This document shows positions 24,721-37,439 of a DNA stretch of 64,000 bases, piece by piece (position 1 is the first letter of the stretch; every line of letters begins with the position of its first letter). The notes under the pieces are model-generated. The model was not told the DNA's origin. It did no database searches and worked only from the letters and a program-made list of their open reading frames with translations. Made by a program: the position numbers and the translations under genes. The DNA is from Apostichopus japonicus (Eukaryota > Echinodermata > Holothuroidea > Aspidochirotida > Stichopodidae): the NCBI RefSeq assembly GCF_037975245.1, contig NC_092579.1, positions 1,551,001 through 1,615,000 of the forward strand, given 5' to 3'.

Positions 24721-26108
24721 TTGCAACCTCGGCTAAAATAAAATGCCGCTTTATACCATCAACTTTATTATTTCAACTTTAATCCGATTCATCTGAACAA
24801 TATGTATTGACAAACAAGGGCCTATTCGTGGAAAATATCACAACATCTCAAATTCTCCTGCCCCCCCCCTTCCAATTTTTGTTTTTTATATTAATGCATT
24901 AATGACGTTAAGTTACCAGATAATACACAGCAGTTGAGTCCATTACGGTATATGATGTGGTGCATAACATATACGATTAATCATTAACCTACTTTTCTTT
25001 CCTTTTATCTTATTGCTTGTTATTATTCTTTTCCAGCATAAATATAAAGGTCTTGCCAGTGCTCAATCCTTGCCGTGTTGTAACTTACACTATCCATTCA
25101 CATGCAAATAGAATGAATCGAATGACATGACACGCATGCGTGTGTGATTGAATTTGAATGCAGGAATATTTACGCTTATACATTGTAGAATATCATCAAC
25201 AGCAAGAAAGATTGCGACATGCTGAAAGTAAAATCAATCAATCAATCAAACAAAAACAAAAAAAGATAAATAATATTCTATCAAATGATGATTTACAATT
25301 TAAACTCAATTGAGAAGCATAAGGCTTTCATGGCCTCAATGAACATGTTAACAATGTACGTACATATAGTACAGATTTGCCAATTAAAATTGTCATCGGG
25401 AGGGTGTGAAGTTAAAAAGAAACTTGGTTTTGTTGAGTTATTAAGAATTTATAGAAGAAAAAAGGGTGTGGATTAACATGTACATTTAAGCCATCAATGA
25501 GGAGCAGACATCATCATCAATTTAGCCTTATAGGAGCAATCCAAGGTTATAGCATAGTTTGATGGAGGCCTATATAGAGGTCATCATTACCTCGCAGTTT
25601 TAGTTGGCTAAGACAATGTTAAAATACTTTCCTGTACGGGGAAGGAGAGTGGGGATAATCTGTCCCTCCAAATTAGAGTCATACATTGAAGAGTTTAGGG
25701 GAAGGGGGGGGGGGACATGTCCTCCAATATTTTAGGTGGGGGAATATAGTATCTAATATCCCCCCCCCCAAAAAAAAAAAAAAACAATTTGGTGGCATTG
25801 TCTTTTTTTGTGGCTAAAAATAGAAAATAATGCGTGAGATTATTTATCCAAATCATATTTGGCGGTGGCTAAAACTTCATCCAACACATGCTGCATGAGG
25901 TAAATGACACTTCGTGGTCGTTTCTGTGACCTGTGACCGTAAGCAAGTTGATAATTATCATGATAATTATCATAATGTCTGTACATCTCTTGTGTATGAA
26001 TGTAAGTACGTACAATCATATATATATATGAGCCACATCGATATGGGTTCACTGGGTTTCCATTTGGCCTGTTTCCTACAAGATTTCTAACCGTAGGTGC
26101 GAGGCCAA
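24721..26108. other. Intergenic with simple-sequence tracts
   Basis: A poly-G run (25704-25714) and a C-run followed by an A-run (25761-25785) are present. Nothing coding was recognised. Confidence 0.45.
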
Positions 26109-26290
26109 GGGGGGGGGGGGCGAAGGGGCGACCGCCCCCACCCCCACCCCCCTTGAGCATATTTTTCTATGATATCGCTAGTAAAATAGATAATGCCTAG
26201 ATGCAACTTACAAGGCAAGGGAAGTGCCATTTCCAGCGATCTGGGAGACATTTTCGGCAAACTTTTCTTTTATTTTCTTATTAGTCAATT
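26109..26290 (-). mobile_element. Truncated hAT-like MITE (GATATCGCTAGT family)
   Basis: The segment contains GGGGCGACCGCCCCCA, TTGAGCATATTT, ATGATATCGCTAGT, GCAACTTACAAGGC and CCATTTCCAGCGATCTGGGA in the same order as the better-bounded copies at 35.96-36.22, 41.52-41.83 and 42.32-42.60 kb. It breaks off after ATTTTCGGCAAACTTTT, so it is 5'- or 3'-truncated. Confidence 0.7.
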
Positions 26291-27640
26291 CTTGTAGAGG
26301 ACTTATATACAGCAGCCCTTGGATTGTCTGTTCATCGCATGATCATTGTGTGTATATGTCTTCCAATGTTCCCATCTGTTGGATTTAACAGTTATAGTAC
26401 TGTTCTCCCGTACACTGAAGTTACAGTGATATATTGATATATGTTTAAAGTGATATGTAGCATATCTGCTATTGCTATTCATGATAGTTACTCTTGATTA
26501 TTCCAACTTTTTGTCAACCGAAGTTGATTGTTTCTATTATTATTTTTTAATTTTCTTTCAGGAAATTTCCTCTTATTCCGAATTTCCCACCTGTGAATAA
26601 ATATGCATCCAAAACATAATTAGTCACTCTTTTACTTATGCTCTGTGTCAGTTTGTAACGTTACATGTATAACTACACTGACAATGATTCGCATGTCTAT
26701 GTGAATGCTATACACTATTACAACGTACCAGCTTATTTGTCTTTAGATTTTTATCACATGAATGTAATCATATTATCAGCTGTGTTTAAACATCAAGGCA
26801 GAATAAGTGAAGTTAACCTTAAATTGTTTCCTGTTAGTTCCGATCCCTTTCCTCAATGACATAGTCAGTGAGCCAGAAAGCCAGTTGGCTTTATGATTCA
26901 TTGCCATACAATGTGCTCAAACTTCCAAATAACTATCTAACTAATGTATAGCAAGTGATCGAGGTAAGTTTGTCCAAGAATTCAGTGAGAACTATAGAAA
27001 AGATCAGAGATTTCCAGCTCTTATCTGTAGCACTCCCTTAAGGGCACAGCAACCGTTAAATTCACTGGTAAGGATTTTACAATACAGAAAAATTTTATTC
27101 CAAAATGATTCAATATCCAGATAGAACAGTATTCCTATGTGAAATTTAGAGCAATAGATGTATGTATAAAATGACATTTTCTATTACCAATTTGAACTAG
27201 CAAATCAGCAACAATCCATTTAATAATTGTTATTAATGAATGAGAGTTACATGGCATAGTTTATACACTGTGATATACTTTCACAGCCTACTGCCAAACC
27301 AAAAGTCATCTAGTGTAAATCACAGAGAAAATGGCCAATTTTGAGACCATTTGAGATAAACTGTTGATCCATTTAGCCAATTTATATCTCAGCATTTCAC
27401 GTAAGCTGTTGACTCCTTGTAACTCAGAGGGTGAAAACTGATAAGAGCAGTTTGAGTGCACGTTTAATGCAAGACTCGACTCTCTGAAGCAGATTTCATT
27501 TTCTGGATTACAATGTATGTTTTGTTGAAGACATACAGAGCCCATTGACAAGACTAAACTGAACTGAATTTGACCAAACTATGTTCATCAAAAGAAAATC
27601 ATAGCATTTTGAATTCGAAGATTAAGTGTATCGTTAATTT
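26291..27640. other. Intergenic, no gene seen
   Basis: AT-rich DNA with short random frames. No exon, RNA gene or bounded repeat was recognised. Confidence 0.45.
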
Positions 27641-29340
27641 TGCAGTTACCATGTTTAAAAGGATTTCAGACTTCGGCACCTGTTGACCTCATGTGACTTT
27701 TGACCTTTACAAATTACAATAGAGTTCTTGCACTCACCAAACTGGATCTACATACTACGTATGAAATAATTCAAGAAAAATTTTTTCTTGAGTTATCGTG
27801 TTTACAAGATTTTCAGACTTTGACTTCACTATTGACCGCAAATGACCTTTGAACTCCACCAATAGGATTCTTGTACTCACCAAGCTGGAATTGCATATAA
27901 TGTATGAAGTTCAACAACGATGAACTGTTTGAGTTATTGTGCGTTCAGACTTTGACCCTTTTGACTTTGTCTCTGTTGTGACCATTGAACTTCACAGACA
28001 AAATAGGGCTCTTGCACTCAATCAGACTGATCAGCATACCAAGCATGAAGTTAATCCACTGTGAAATTTGTTGAGTTACGGTATTAACAAACAAGAGTCG
28101 CATACACACGTCATCACCATAGCATATATTCTCTCTACCTCCGGCAAGGAATCAACAATAGGGTTCCTGTGCTCATTATAGAGAAGCCATAGCCATAAAA
28201 GCCAGCTACTGCAGTTATCTATCTAGAAATATCGTATTTACATATTGTTCAAGGATTGACACCTGGAAACTTTAAATAAATGCTGACCTACATCTAATTG
28301 TTCACAAACTATACAATACACAAGGCTATCATACTATGCATATATGAGCTCTATTAATGTTCTGGTTCTGCAGATATAACACTTTGATATATTCACATTT
28401 TGCCATCTGCTGGCCCAAAATGATTTTGACCAACGTAACAAACAATAGAATACGCTGAACTAATTACAAGAAATCTACATGCCAAATATAAGAACTGCTT
28501 TGGCTTCATTCCTTATAATGTTTACAAGATGTTCACACGTTTTACCTCTGTTGACCTCAAATGACCTTTATCATTCATGAAAAACAGATAGTCTAGTCAC
28601 CAACGGCAAGCTACACAACAAGCTTGAACTTCCTGTAACTCCCGCTTCTTGAAATATTGTGCGAACAATGTTTTCAGACTGTGACCCCTGTAGACCTCAA
28701 ATAACCTTTAACCTATACCAACAACAACTTACATACCAACAAACCTTCATACCAAATATGAAGTATACCCCTGTTATCCTTCTGAAGTTAGAGTGTTTAC
28801 GAGCAAGTCTCACATACACAAACATACATAAACACGCCATCACCATTGCATAGCTTCTTGGAAAACCCCGCCCACTCATTGATATTCATGAGAAGGAAAA
28901 TAGGAACAATAGACCCCATCTACATATCGTAGGTCATCTACCTACCAAGCATGACATTGATTCAACTTGTGTTTAAGGAGAGATCGAGTTTACAAACTGT
29001 TTTTGAATATTTTCCATTAAGCCCCATCCACTTATGAATGTATATAGTAATGAGGTATAATTGTTGTTGCGAAGAACATATACTCACTATGTAGTTACAT
29101 TACCAGACCAAGTATGAACTTAATCGGACATACCGATGAAGAGATATTGACATTTAAAAAAAATTACGTTAAGCCACACCCAATCATTATATATGCATGA
29201 CAGCCTTACCAAAAACAATAAGGCTCACCTACTGACCCCTGACAAACATATATACCAAGTATGACATAAATCACTTAAATTTCCTTCTTGAGATACTGTA
29301 CCTTGTTTTCAAGCTAGGGTGTCACACACACAGATATACA
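27640..29340 (+). repeat. Degenerate tandem array of TTCAGACT...TTGACCTC...TGACCTTT units
   Basis: Units carry three landmarks in order: a TTTCAGACTTTGACC-like core, TTGACCTCAAATGACCTTT, and an ACCAAGTATGAAGTT-like segment. Cores are seen near 27664, 27812, 27948, 28523 and 28672, roughly 135-150 bp apart where adjacent, with more eroded units to 29.3 kb. A related pair lies inverted at 21.8-22.0 kb. Confidence 0.7.
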
Positions 29341-30458
29341 TACTAACACCCATACATATATTCCAACTTGACTGAACGGGTTCCGATGGATGCAAAGCAT
29401 CGGAACAAAAAAGGGGGCATTTAAATTGTTAACAAAAATGATGAACATTACCGTAATATATTGAAGCGTTTGCCAAGGTTTAATTATTTTCCTGGCTTTA
29501 AATCCATGGATTTCATATGATCCTTATAATTTGTCTCCATTCACTAATTTCCCACAAGCCAAACACCATTCTCCCTCCTACACCCTGTGTATGCTCAGGT
29601 AAAGACTAGTCATACAAAAATATGATTTTCCTTCAAGAACCATGTTTTTTTTTTTTTTTTGTATCCTTAAGCGAATATGTCACATTGTTCTAAGTGTATT
29701 GTCAGTGGTGCAACACTCTGGCATGTTAAACCACCCTTCGATGCTCAGGCAAAGACTAGTCCTAACAATGTCATATTCTTTCAGAAAACTTGTACATCGT
29801 TATGGGTCTATTGGCAGTGTTCTGTTATTTCTTGCACGCCCACCAAGTATATCACACTCTGGAATGTGGAACCGCGATTTCATCCGTTTATGGACGTTAA
29901 TAACAGTTGACAAGATCAAAGGTGCCACCACAAATCTTTGTCACATCACCATAACAACTCCCTGATATCACACTGCGGATCAGTTCAAGACTGATTGATA
30001 TAGTGATCTAGCCTATCGAGGTATAAACTGAGAGCGTATGGGACATACGAGCTGCTCTTTCTAACCCCTTGCAGGGGGGAATAATTATGTGATCTTACGC
30101 CCTGTACATGTTTTGTCAGCTTGTTATAAGAGAAATTGTGTCTATACGTAGATTGCTATACACCCATCTTTACCCGCAGTTAATGTACACTCCATTCACA
30201 AGACAAGCTATTGTAGTTTGAGAAATCGTTCTGACAAAATTGACATAATTCATCGCTACTTTGTAAGTCCTAACGTTAAAACATAAGAAGTCACTTTACT
30301 ATTAGGGTAGGAATCGGAACCTATGCATTCAAGTCGGCATTCAGTTGTATGGGTGTATGTGTGTGTGTTTGTTTGTGAATGTGTGTGCGAGCACGCGCGC
30401 GTAATTGTGTTTATGTGACGCCCGGCCTTTTAAGCAGGATAATTAACAATAACGTGGC
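29341..30458. other. Intergenic, no gene seen
   Basis: The stretch contains a T-run (29645-29660), two related segments around CAAAGACTAGTC (29601 and 29750), and a GT-rich tract at 30350-30405. Frames across it are short and show no domain. Confidence 0.45.
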
Positions 30459-30462
30459 TTAA

Positions 30463-30817
30463 AGGGTATGAAGACTCGCGCAATAAGAAACGTCTAATGC
30501 CGGTAATCTGACCTAGTTTCGAATGAGGTGTTACAGAAGTGTTAGACACCACCATCGATCCCAGAAAATACACACACAGCTTGCTGCCGTCGGTAATTAG
30601 TAACTAGTGTACAGTCAATACATGCAGCTGCGGTCAATACCCACAGCACAGTGTATAAATGATACAGCGATGGACATCTCAGGTCCAGCTAAAGATAACA
30701 AGGTATCACGTATCATTACTGTCTGCATTTTGTAGCCACACGAACAAAACGTCACTTGCAACAGAAAGTTAACTTTTCAGATGGCCGCACGCGGTTTGGA
30801 GCGAGTCTTCAATGCCT
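30463..30817 (+). mobile_element. TTAA-target MITE, copy 2 (355 bp)
   Basis: The element starts AGGGTATGAAGACTCGCG, ends GCGAGTCTTCAATGCCT, and is flanked by intact TTAA at 30459-30462 and 30818-30821. It is closely related to copy 1 at 22.2 kb in the same orientation and to copy 3 at 44.9 kb inverted. Confidence 0.88.
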
Positions 30818-30821
30818 TTAA

Positions 30822-31502
30822 CTTCATAATTATGATGGGGATATATCTTTGTGAGTAGCGACTTGGTAAGCGACCAGTTTTAAGGCACAGACTAAGGTCA
30901 TGAACATGTTCGACTAAGTAATTGTCGGATAAAAGAGGGCGCTTCAGTTTAAAGGGTAGGATCGGAGGGTGGGGGAGGACTGACCCAGTAGTATGACCAA
31001 TTATTATAACTCTGCTACGCAAAGGTAAGTGTCTGCATTTCTTTTTGTTAACAACATATTGAACGGATTAGTAAAAAACTGGTACGGAGTTGTTTTTGTA
31101 ATTTAGAAATCAATTGACTTCGACGGTAAAACAATTGTTCGATAATATAATTATCACCAAATGAGACCACGTACGAAATGAGGTCAAATAAACAGATCAA
31201 CGATAGACATTTGTAAAGTGACCCATTCAGCAGTAGCGTTCTGATAGGCAGGGTCATTTTAGCATGTATCTGCAGCAGAACGCTGCAGCAAGAGATATCT
31301 CTATGCAATTTTCGACAAACGCCTATTATGTAAAATATTGCTATATTGGTGCTGAATAAGTCATTAACTGGTCTGGCTCCACAGTAGCTTTTTACCATTT
31401 GTTAAGGACTACATTAAGATACAACTTCCCTCCAGACAATATATATTATGCAACACAGAACAAATAAGTAAGGCAGAGTAGATAGCATAGCTGAAAGGTA
31501 AC
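30822..31502. other. Intergenic, no gene seen
   Basis: No exon or bounded repeat was recognised between the TTAA-target MITE and the hAT-like element that follows. Confidence 0.4.
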
Positions 31503-32575
31503 CAGTGGCGGAGCGTCTATACAGTCAGGGGGCGAATGCCCCCCCCCCCCCTGACGGACTCAAATGGACTGCTGGCGCCCTTTTCAGCTTTTTACCACTT
31601 TTTACTTATTCGCGAGTATTTAATTTTTTATTGCGCTCTCATCTACCTATTGACATTTGTCACATTTTGTTGGCGATGACACCTATTTATTTTTCGTTTA
31701 TCTGCAAATTAGCAAGGCCAGGAAAGGGTCATTTCCGGCGATCTAGGAAGTATCTTTACCCAAAAATTTTATGTACGCTCCGCGCCAACCTGTGGTGGCG
31801 CTCCGCTTAGATAGTGTCGAAAGCGCCCCTACAGACCATTCTTGCCCCTCCTGACCAATACCCCTAGCTCCGCCCCCTGGAAAACCTAGTGCCCCCGAGT
31901 GCCCCCCATCTGAGATTTGGGTTGGTAAAAAAAATATATATATTTTGTTATATTCAACTCCCATCATCTGAGTTGGTTTTTCATAAGGACGAAGAAGCAC
32001 AGTAATTCGTATTTTCTTCAAATGAGCTGCGAAAAAATGAAAAAGTTTATCCTTGACCGTCGGGTATCGAAGTCGTAACCCGCGCCATCACAACAGGTGA
32101 GCCATACTCAATGTGTGATCAAACTTTGGATTGCATGGTGAGATCCCTGATAGGAGCCAAAAACGATGCTGGAACCTGTTACATCTTAATAGATAATGGG
32201 AGAAAACGAGAAGGACAAGAAAGGAGTCGGGGTCATGCACACATTAATTCAACAAATGTAGGTTCTATTGATAGGGTTAGGCATAAAATCGACAGCATGT
32301 GGTTCATACCCTCTGCAAAATTCTGCGCGTTGTTAAAATCATTACCTCAAAAATAGCAATTTCTAGAGATATCTTCAGTTCGAATTTAGCATCAAATGTG
32401 GCACCATTTTGCATCTAGCCCATCCTCCGTATGCGAAAATTTCCAGGGGGCACCCCCTCCCCTTAGACCCCTCCCCCAGGACGGCGATCCGTATCCACCT
32501 AAGTGCCCCCATCAAATGCTGGTGCCCCCTGTGCCCCCAGACTGAAAAGTCTGGTGACGCCACTGGCTCCGCCAC
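31503..32575. mobile_element. Nested hAT-like elements
   Basis: The left end, CAGTGGCGGAGCGTC at 31503, and right end, GCTCCGCCACTG at 32564-32575, are inverted repeats. The first 370 bp is the inverse of the 15.9- and 33.6-kb element ends (GGCGCTCCGCTTAGATAGTG, ACCAATACCCCTAGCTCCGCC). The rest belongs to a second, GTGCCCCC-rich element. Flanking 8-mers do not match, so this is a composite or rearranged insertion. Confidence 0.65.
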
Positions 32576-33613
32576 TGGTTCTAACATAGAGACGTCGGAA
32601 CATAGAGATGTAACCGTTCTAATATACTTGGTTGACGCCCAACTTTATAATGCAATAATTTCACTAACAATTTCTACACTACTTCTCACATAAAACTTAT
32701 TGTATACCAAATAATGTACCCTGGCAGGTATCTAGGGTCAAGGGGTTATCACTACTGGTATAATTGGCTACAGCTAAGGGGTAATGGTTTATATCAAGTT
32801 GACAGGGAGTGGTGTTATATGAGGGAGCTCTAGCTAATTATTCTCAATATAATCTCTATGCCATTTTTTGCTCTCGCCCTCTACATTTAGCGGTACTCCT
32901 TCAGCACAACTATGGAGACTTGAACAGCAATCATAGTGGACAGTGAATTTTGCGTTTTGGCGAGTAGATTTTTAGTCAGGGTCGCCAAAACAATAAACCC
33001 TTAGCAAGCTTTAACATGCTATAACTTAAGGGGAAATACTGCTGACCTTTAAGCGAGTTAGACCCTGGTAAGACAAGGTCATACGAGAAGAAAACAAACA
33101 CACACACACACCATGTTTGTAAATATGTACGACCGACGGAAATCACACATCCGGAAGTAGAATCAAACACCAACAGGAAGTATGATCTCCTTGCTGTTAA
33201 AACTCAATCACTAAATGAGGTGTATAACCGATATTTAATAACATGAGTCGGTTAACAGTCTAGGGAAATCAGGGTGTTCCCACGAGTTGTCCAACTAAAA
33301 TTATTTATTCAATTTACTTAAAAACTAAATTCGTCGGTTCTCAAACCTACTATTTTAACATGTAAAACTTTTTCACTGGCATATATCCGACCAACCACCT
33401 ATAATAGCTGAGAAACACTTGTACAGTTTCATAATATCACCGATTAGATTTTGAGTTAAGAAGAAGCGTAAGGTTATCAGAATCACCACTAACTCTGCCG
33501 ACAGCTCATTGTTTATCAACATATAATCATAATGAATGAGAAGGAGAAGGAGAAGGAGTGCATTTTTATGGGGGGGGGGGGAGGGGGGTGGCGGGGGTAA
33601 GAGGTTACCTTCG
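32576..33613. other. Intergenic, no gene seen
   Basis: A CA-repeat (about 33097-33110), a GGAGAAGGAGAAGGAG run (33540-33557) and a long G-run (33571-33590) are the only structures noted. Confidence 0.45.
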
Positions 33614-33706
33614 GTGGCGGAGCTAGGGGTATTGGTCAAGGGGGGGGGCGAGAATGGTCTGTAGGGGCGCTTTCGACACTATCTAAGCGGAGCGCCACCA
33701 CAGGTT
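33614..33706 (+). mobile_element. Solo end of the 15.9-kb hAT family
   Basis: The sequence runs from GGTGGCGGAGCTAGGGGTAT to GAGCGCCACCACAGGTTAGG and follows the first 100 bp of the element at 15.9 kb almost base for base. It then breaks off. No right terminus or target duplication was seen. Confidence 0.75.
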
Positions 33707-34043
33707 AGGCAGATACATGGTGCTATACGTAATTTCACATTAGAAATTTATGTTTATACTTATGAAATTTAAACTTTTTTCCACCAAAAGTAAGTGATAA
33801 ACAGAGTAAAAGATGTCGCAGAATCATATATAAGCAGCTAGGCCTACTGTGGTGTCTCTAACAAGTAAAAACAAACATCTGCAAAAAATACCTTCAAAGA
33901 TAGCGTGGCTTTTGTTACATTAGGGCTCCTCTAGTACTAGGCATAGTCTATACTACACAGCCACTCGTTATTTTCTCAATTATTTTTAACTTGTCTTTTA
34001 GCTGTAGATTGATGCACGAAAACTATAGTTAGTTCTCCATTAC

Positions 34044-35878
34044 CAGGCGCGAATCCAGGGGGGCGTTGGGGGCGCGCGCCCGCCCCCCCCCCCCGGGTAA
34101 GAAAAAGAGGAGAGAAAAAAGAGAAGAAAAAGGGAAAAAAGAGGGGGCCATAGAGGAGGAGGAGAGGAAGGAAGGGAAAAGAAAAAGAAGAAAGAGAGAA
34201 AAAGGAGAAAAGGAGGGAGAAGAAGAAAACGCCAAGACACCGGGAAGAGAAAGAGGAACAGTGACATCATTACAGCGCTGATCCCTATTATATACACAGG
34301 GTAGCCAGTGACGGATAAAGGATTTCGGAATGGGAGTGTGCCTCACCCTATCCCTCCATTTTTTGACGTTTCCATTTTTCCTCTCTCACAAATGATCTAT
34401 ATGTATATACTATATATGGTATATCATACCGCGTGTGAGTGTATATACGCCTTAAAACAATTGTAGAATTGTGCTATGAAACCAATTGTGGCCTGGTCTC
34501 GAACCCGACCTTGTCGTCGGGGAACATGACGCATTTCGGGAAGGAGGCGACCACACCCCTCCCCCCTTCAGCATATTTCTTTATGATATCGCTAGTAATT
34601 TCAAAATAGAAAATGCTTAGATGCAACTTACAAGGCCTGGGAAGTGTCATTTCCAGCGATCTGGGAGGCATTTTCGGCCAAAATTTGCTTGTACGCTTCG
34701 CGCCAACAAATGGTCCTGGGTAGTGACATTTCCAGCGATAGGGGAGGCAATTTTCGGGCAATTTTTTGTGTACGTTTCGCGCCAACTCATGGTGGAGCTA
34801 CGCTTATATAATTTGCCTACAGGCCCCTTGGCAAATTCCTCGCTACGCGCCTGTTCGAATTTGTAAAGCAAACAGCAGATATCACGTCATATCAGTGAGC
34901 AAGAAAATGGCGTTCCAGGATGAACAGCCTCAAAACTGACCGACTTGCCCGAATAAAATAACCAAAAATTTTCGCGCGCTCAGCGCGCGTTCAACATGTA
35001 AATGTCAATATCATATAAGCCAGCATCGGTTATTACATCGCATGCCATTGTGTACCGTACTGTTCGTGAAAGTTGCGCACTATACCGCGGGATGCTAATG
35101 TAAACAACGAAATGTCTTATGCAGATGGAGAAAAAGCATGGAGGTCCAATTATGTCAAAACTCTCTTTTACATTAGTTATGGCGAATTAGCAGCCCCCCC
35201 CCCCTCCTACGCCTAGTGTTCGGTTTCGGAAATATCTGCTATTTTTTCATTTCTTTGAACGAAGTTTTATAATAACCGTTATAAGAAGTTTTAATATGTG
35301 TACACCAATAAATTAACTGTATCTGAATTTTCGAAAATTTTCCTGACCAACATTCTTCATCATACTTCCCTCTACTCGTGCAATTTTGACCGGTCTGTTA
35401 GGGGTTGAAGGAGGTTTTTCTATATTGGTTGTCCACAGATGAATTTTTTTGCAACATTATGGGTATGTTTTGAAGTGAGTTTATTCACGAGAAATGTGAA
35501 TTTTCAAATTCTGAACAAATGGGCTAAAAACCTTGAAAAGTGTGGCTGACGGGTATTGTGGGCCGCGACGTATAGAATCACCTACAAAAGCAATGATCCA
35601 CAGGACATGCGACGAGGTCGAACCTGAATTGTGTCTGGTGACAATCTTCAAAAAGGTTAAGGATGGAAAAAAACTATTGGGAAATACTTGGTTCTCAGGC
35701 AGGTGTACATCTGGTTGGTCATTTTCAAGCCCGAGAAGTGCCATTTCCGGTGATCTAAGGGGGTTTCAAAACCAGAAATTTTCTTGTACGCTGCGCGCCA
35801 ACCGATGGTGGCGCTCCGCTTATATAGTAATTCGCGCCCCCCCCCCCCCCAGGTTAGAAAATCCTGGATACGCCCCTG
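34044..35878 (+). mobile_element. Large non-autonomous DNA element (left arm of inverted pair), ATTAC TSD
   Basis: The ends CAGGCGCGAATCCAGG and CCTGGATACGCCCCTG are inverted repeats. The direct repeat ATTAC lies at 34039-34043 and 35879-35883. In order it holds a purine-only tract (34096-34260), a 290-bp middle, a GATATCGCTAGT-family MITE (about 34565-34860), a CATAGGCGTAGGAGG-family MITE (about 34860-35215) and a 650-bp right part. CAGG.GCGTATCCAGG ends are hAT-like, although a 5-bp duplication is shorter than the usual 8. A second copy lies inverted at 39864-42319. No transposase was seen. Confidence 0.75.
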
Positions 35879-35959
35879 ATTACATTTTCTAACTCAAAGC
35901 GATCTTTAACGCAATATCTATTTAAGGTTGAAAGAGCATCTATCTTCCACTTGTAACTG

Positions 35960-36224
35960 TAGGCGCGTAACAAGGAATTTGCCAACGGAGGGGCGAAGCT
36001 TGTAGGCAAACTATCTAAGTGCAGCGCCACCATATGTTGGCGCAAAGCGTGTAGAAAATGTTGGCCAAAATGCCACCCTTATCGCTGGAAATGGCACTTC
36101 CCAAGCCTTGCATTTTCTATTTTGAAACTACTAGCGATATCATAAAAAATACCAAGAAAATGCTCAAGGAAGAGGGGGTGGTCGCCCCCCTTCGCCAACC
36201 CCCCCCCCATTGGCTACGCGCCCG
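35960..36224 (+). mobile_element. hAT-type MITE, 265 bp, perfect 8-bp TSD
   Basis: The target duplication TGTAACTG lies at 35952-35959 and 36225-36232. The ends are TAGGCGCGTAACAAGG and TTGGCTACGCGCCCG. Inside are the GCGCCACC...TTGGCGC hairpin module, CCCTTATCGCTGGAAATGGC and ACTAGCGATATCATAAAA. This is the cleanest full-length copy of the GATATCGCTAGT family and defines its borders. Confidence 0.85.
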
Positions 36225-36604
36225 TGTAACTGGTGTTGAGTGAAAATCAGGGGACACATAATCCAAGAAGACTTTGTATACGATGGGTCTGGGGTCCTCT
36301 CCCAGAAAACAATTATAGACTGCCGCTAATGCGATTTCCGTCCTATATTTAAAAACTGTGGATTAATATAATAAAATGAGAACTGGACGTGAAGCTAGCT
36401 CAAATTGCCAACACACAGTGTGAGTTGTTAACGTTTGTTTTGTTCGCACAATTTACCAGTCTCGTGAATAGATTATGGGGAGAAGTCACGCATAACAGTG
36501 TCAATAATAATAATTCTCGTCTTTTATAGCATGTCATTTGCACAAAGATTCAGATAAAGATTCAGGACTTCAAGGAAAGTGCTCTATGCTATAAAAGCAG
36601 AGCC

Positions 36605-36608
<4 letters not shown>

Positions 36609-36644
<36 letters not shown>

Positions 36645-36765
36645 TATATATAGATATATATATATATATATAAATATATATATATAACTATAATTATATA
36701 TATATATATACATATGTATATATATTTATATATATTACATATTTATTTATATATATCATGGAATC
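36609..36765. repeat. Imperfect (TA)n microsatellite
   Basis: About 150 bp of TATA repeats with scattered TAGATA, TAAATA and ACATAT interruptions. It is followed at 36763 by a fragment of the GTCGTTGAAGGCGACC repeat seen also at 10.9 and 14.2 kb. Confidence 0.9.
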
Positions 36766-37439
36766 AGGATTTAAAAACGATGGGAGGATGTAGCCCTGGG
36801 GTCGTTGAAGGCGACCCTAAGGTAGATGGGAAGGGGTGTGCGGGTCCTCCAGCAGGCAAACGTTAATACTTTAGACGTGAAATGGCGCATTGTGAGGCAT
36901 ATGTAGGATTTATGTAAGCTCTATATTTAGGTCTGCACTCAAGATTGTGCTTATAACTATATTTTTGTTGCTTATAACTATATACTTTTATTTCTTGACC
37001 GGTGGAGTTAAAATGGTGATGGTGTTGACCCCCATTGACCCCCATCCATCCCCACCGAGGACACCCGAGCTTGTAATCAAAAGCAGAAACCTCCAAACGT
37101 TGGGATTACATACCATAATGGAAGATAGAGTAACGCTTTCACGAAAGGAACCTTTCCCGAACGGAGCGCAGATACAAGACGCACTATACAGATATATACA
37201 TATATAGATATATACATGGGTTATATATAACCGCAATGAGAAGAGCATATGTAAAGGTTGAATTTCTTTTACAAAGTTATATAACAATTCAAATTGTAAG
37301 TTAACCATATATATATGATATCACATATCATTGCACTTATGATAGTCTTATAAAAAGTCTTATATCTCAGCAATGTATTAAAACTGGGATTTAATATTAT
37401 TCGCTTCGTTTATTCCTTTCTTTTTGTGGTAACTTTCAG

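Noticed and set aside
34040-34346. Frames rich in Arg/Lys/Glu or Phe/Ser/Leu
   Set aside because: They are translations of the polypurine/polypyrimidine tract inside a transposon; the same applies to 42047-42468.
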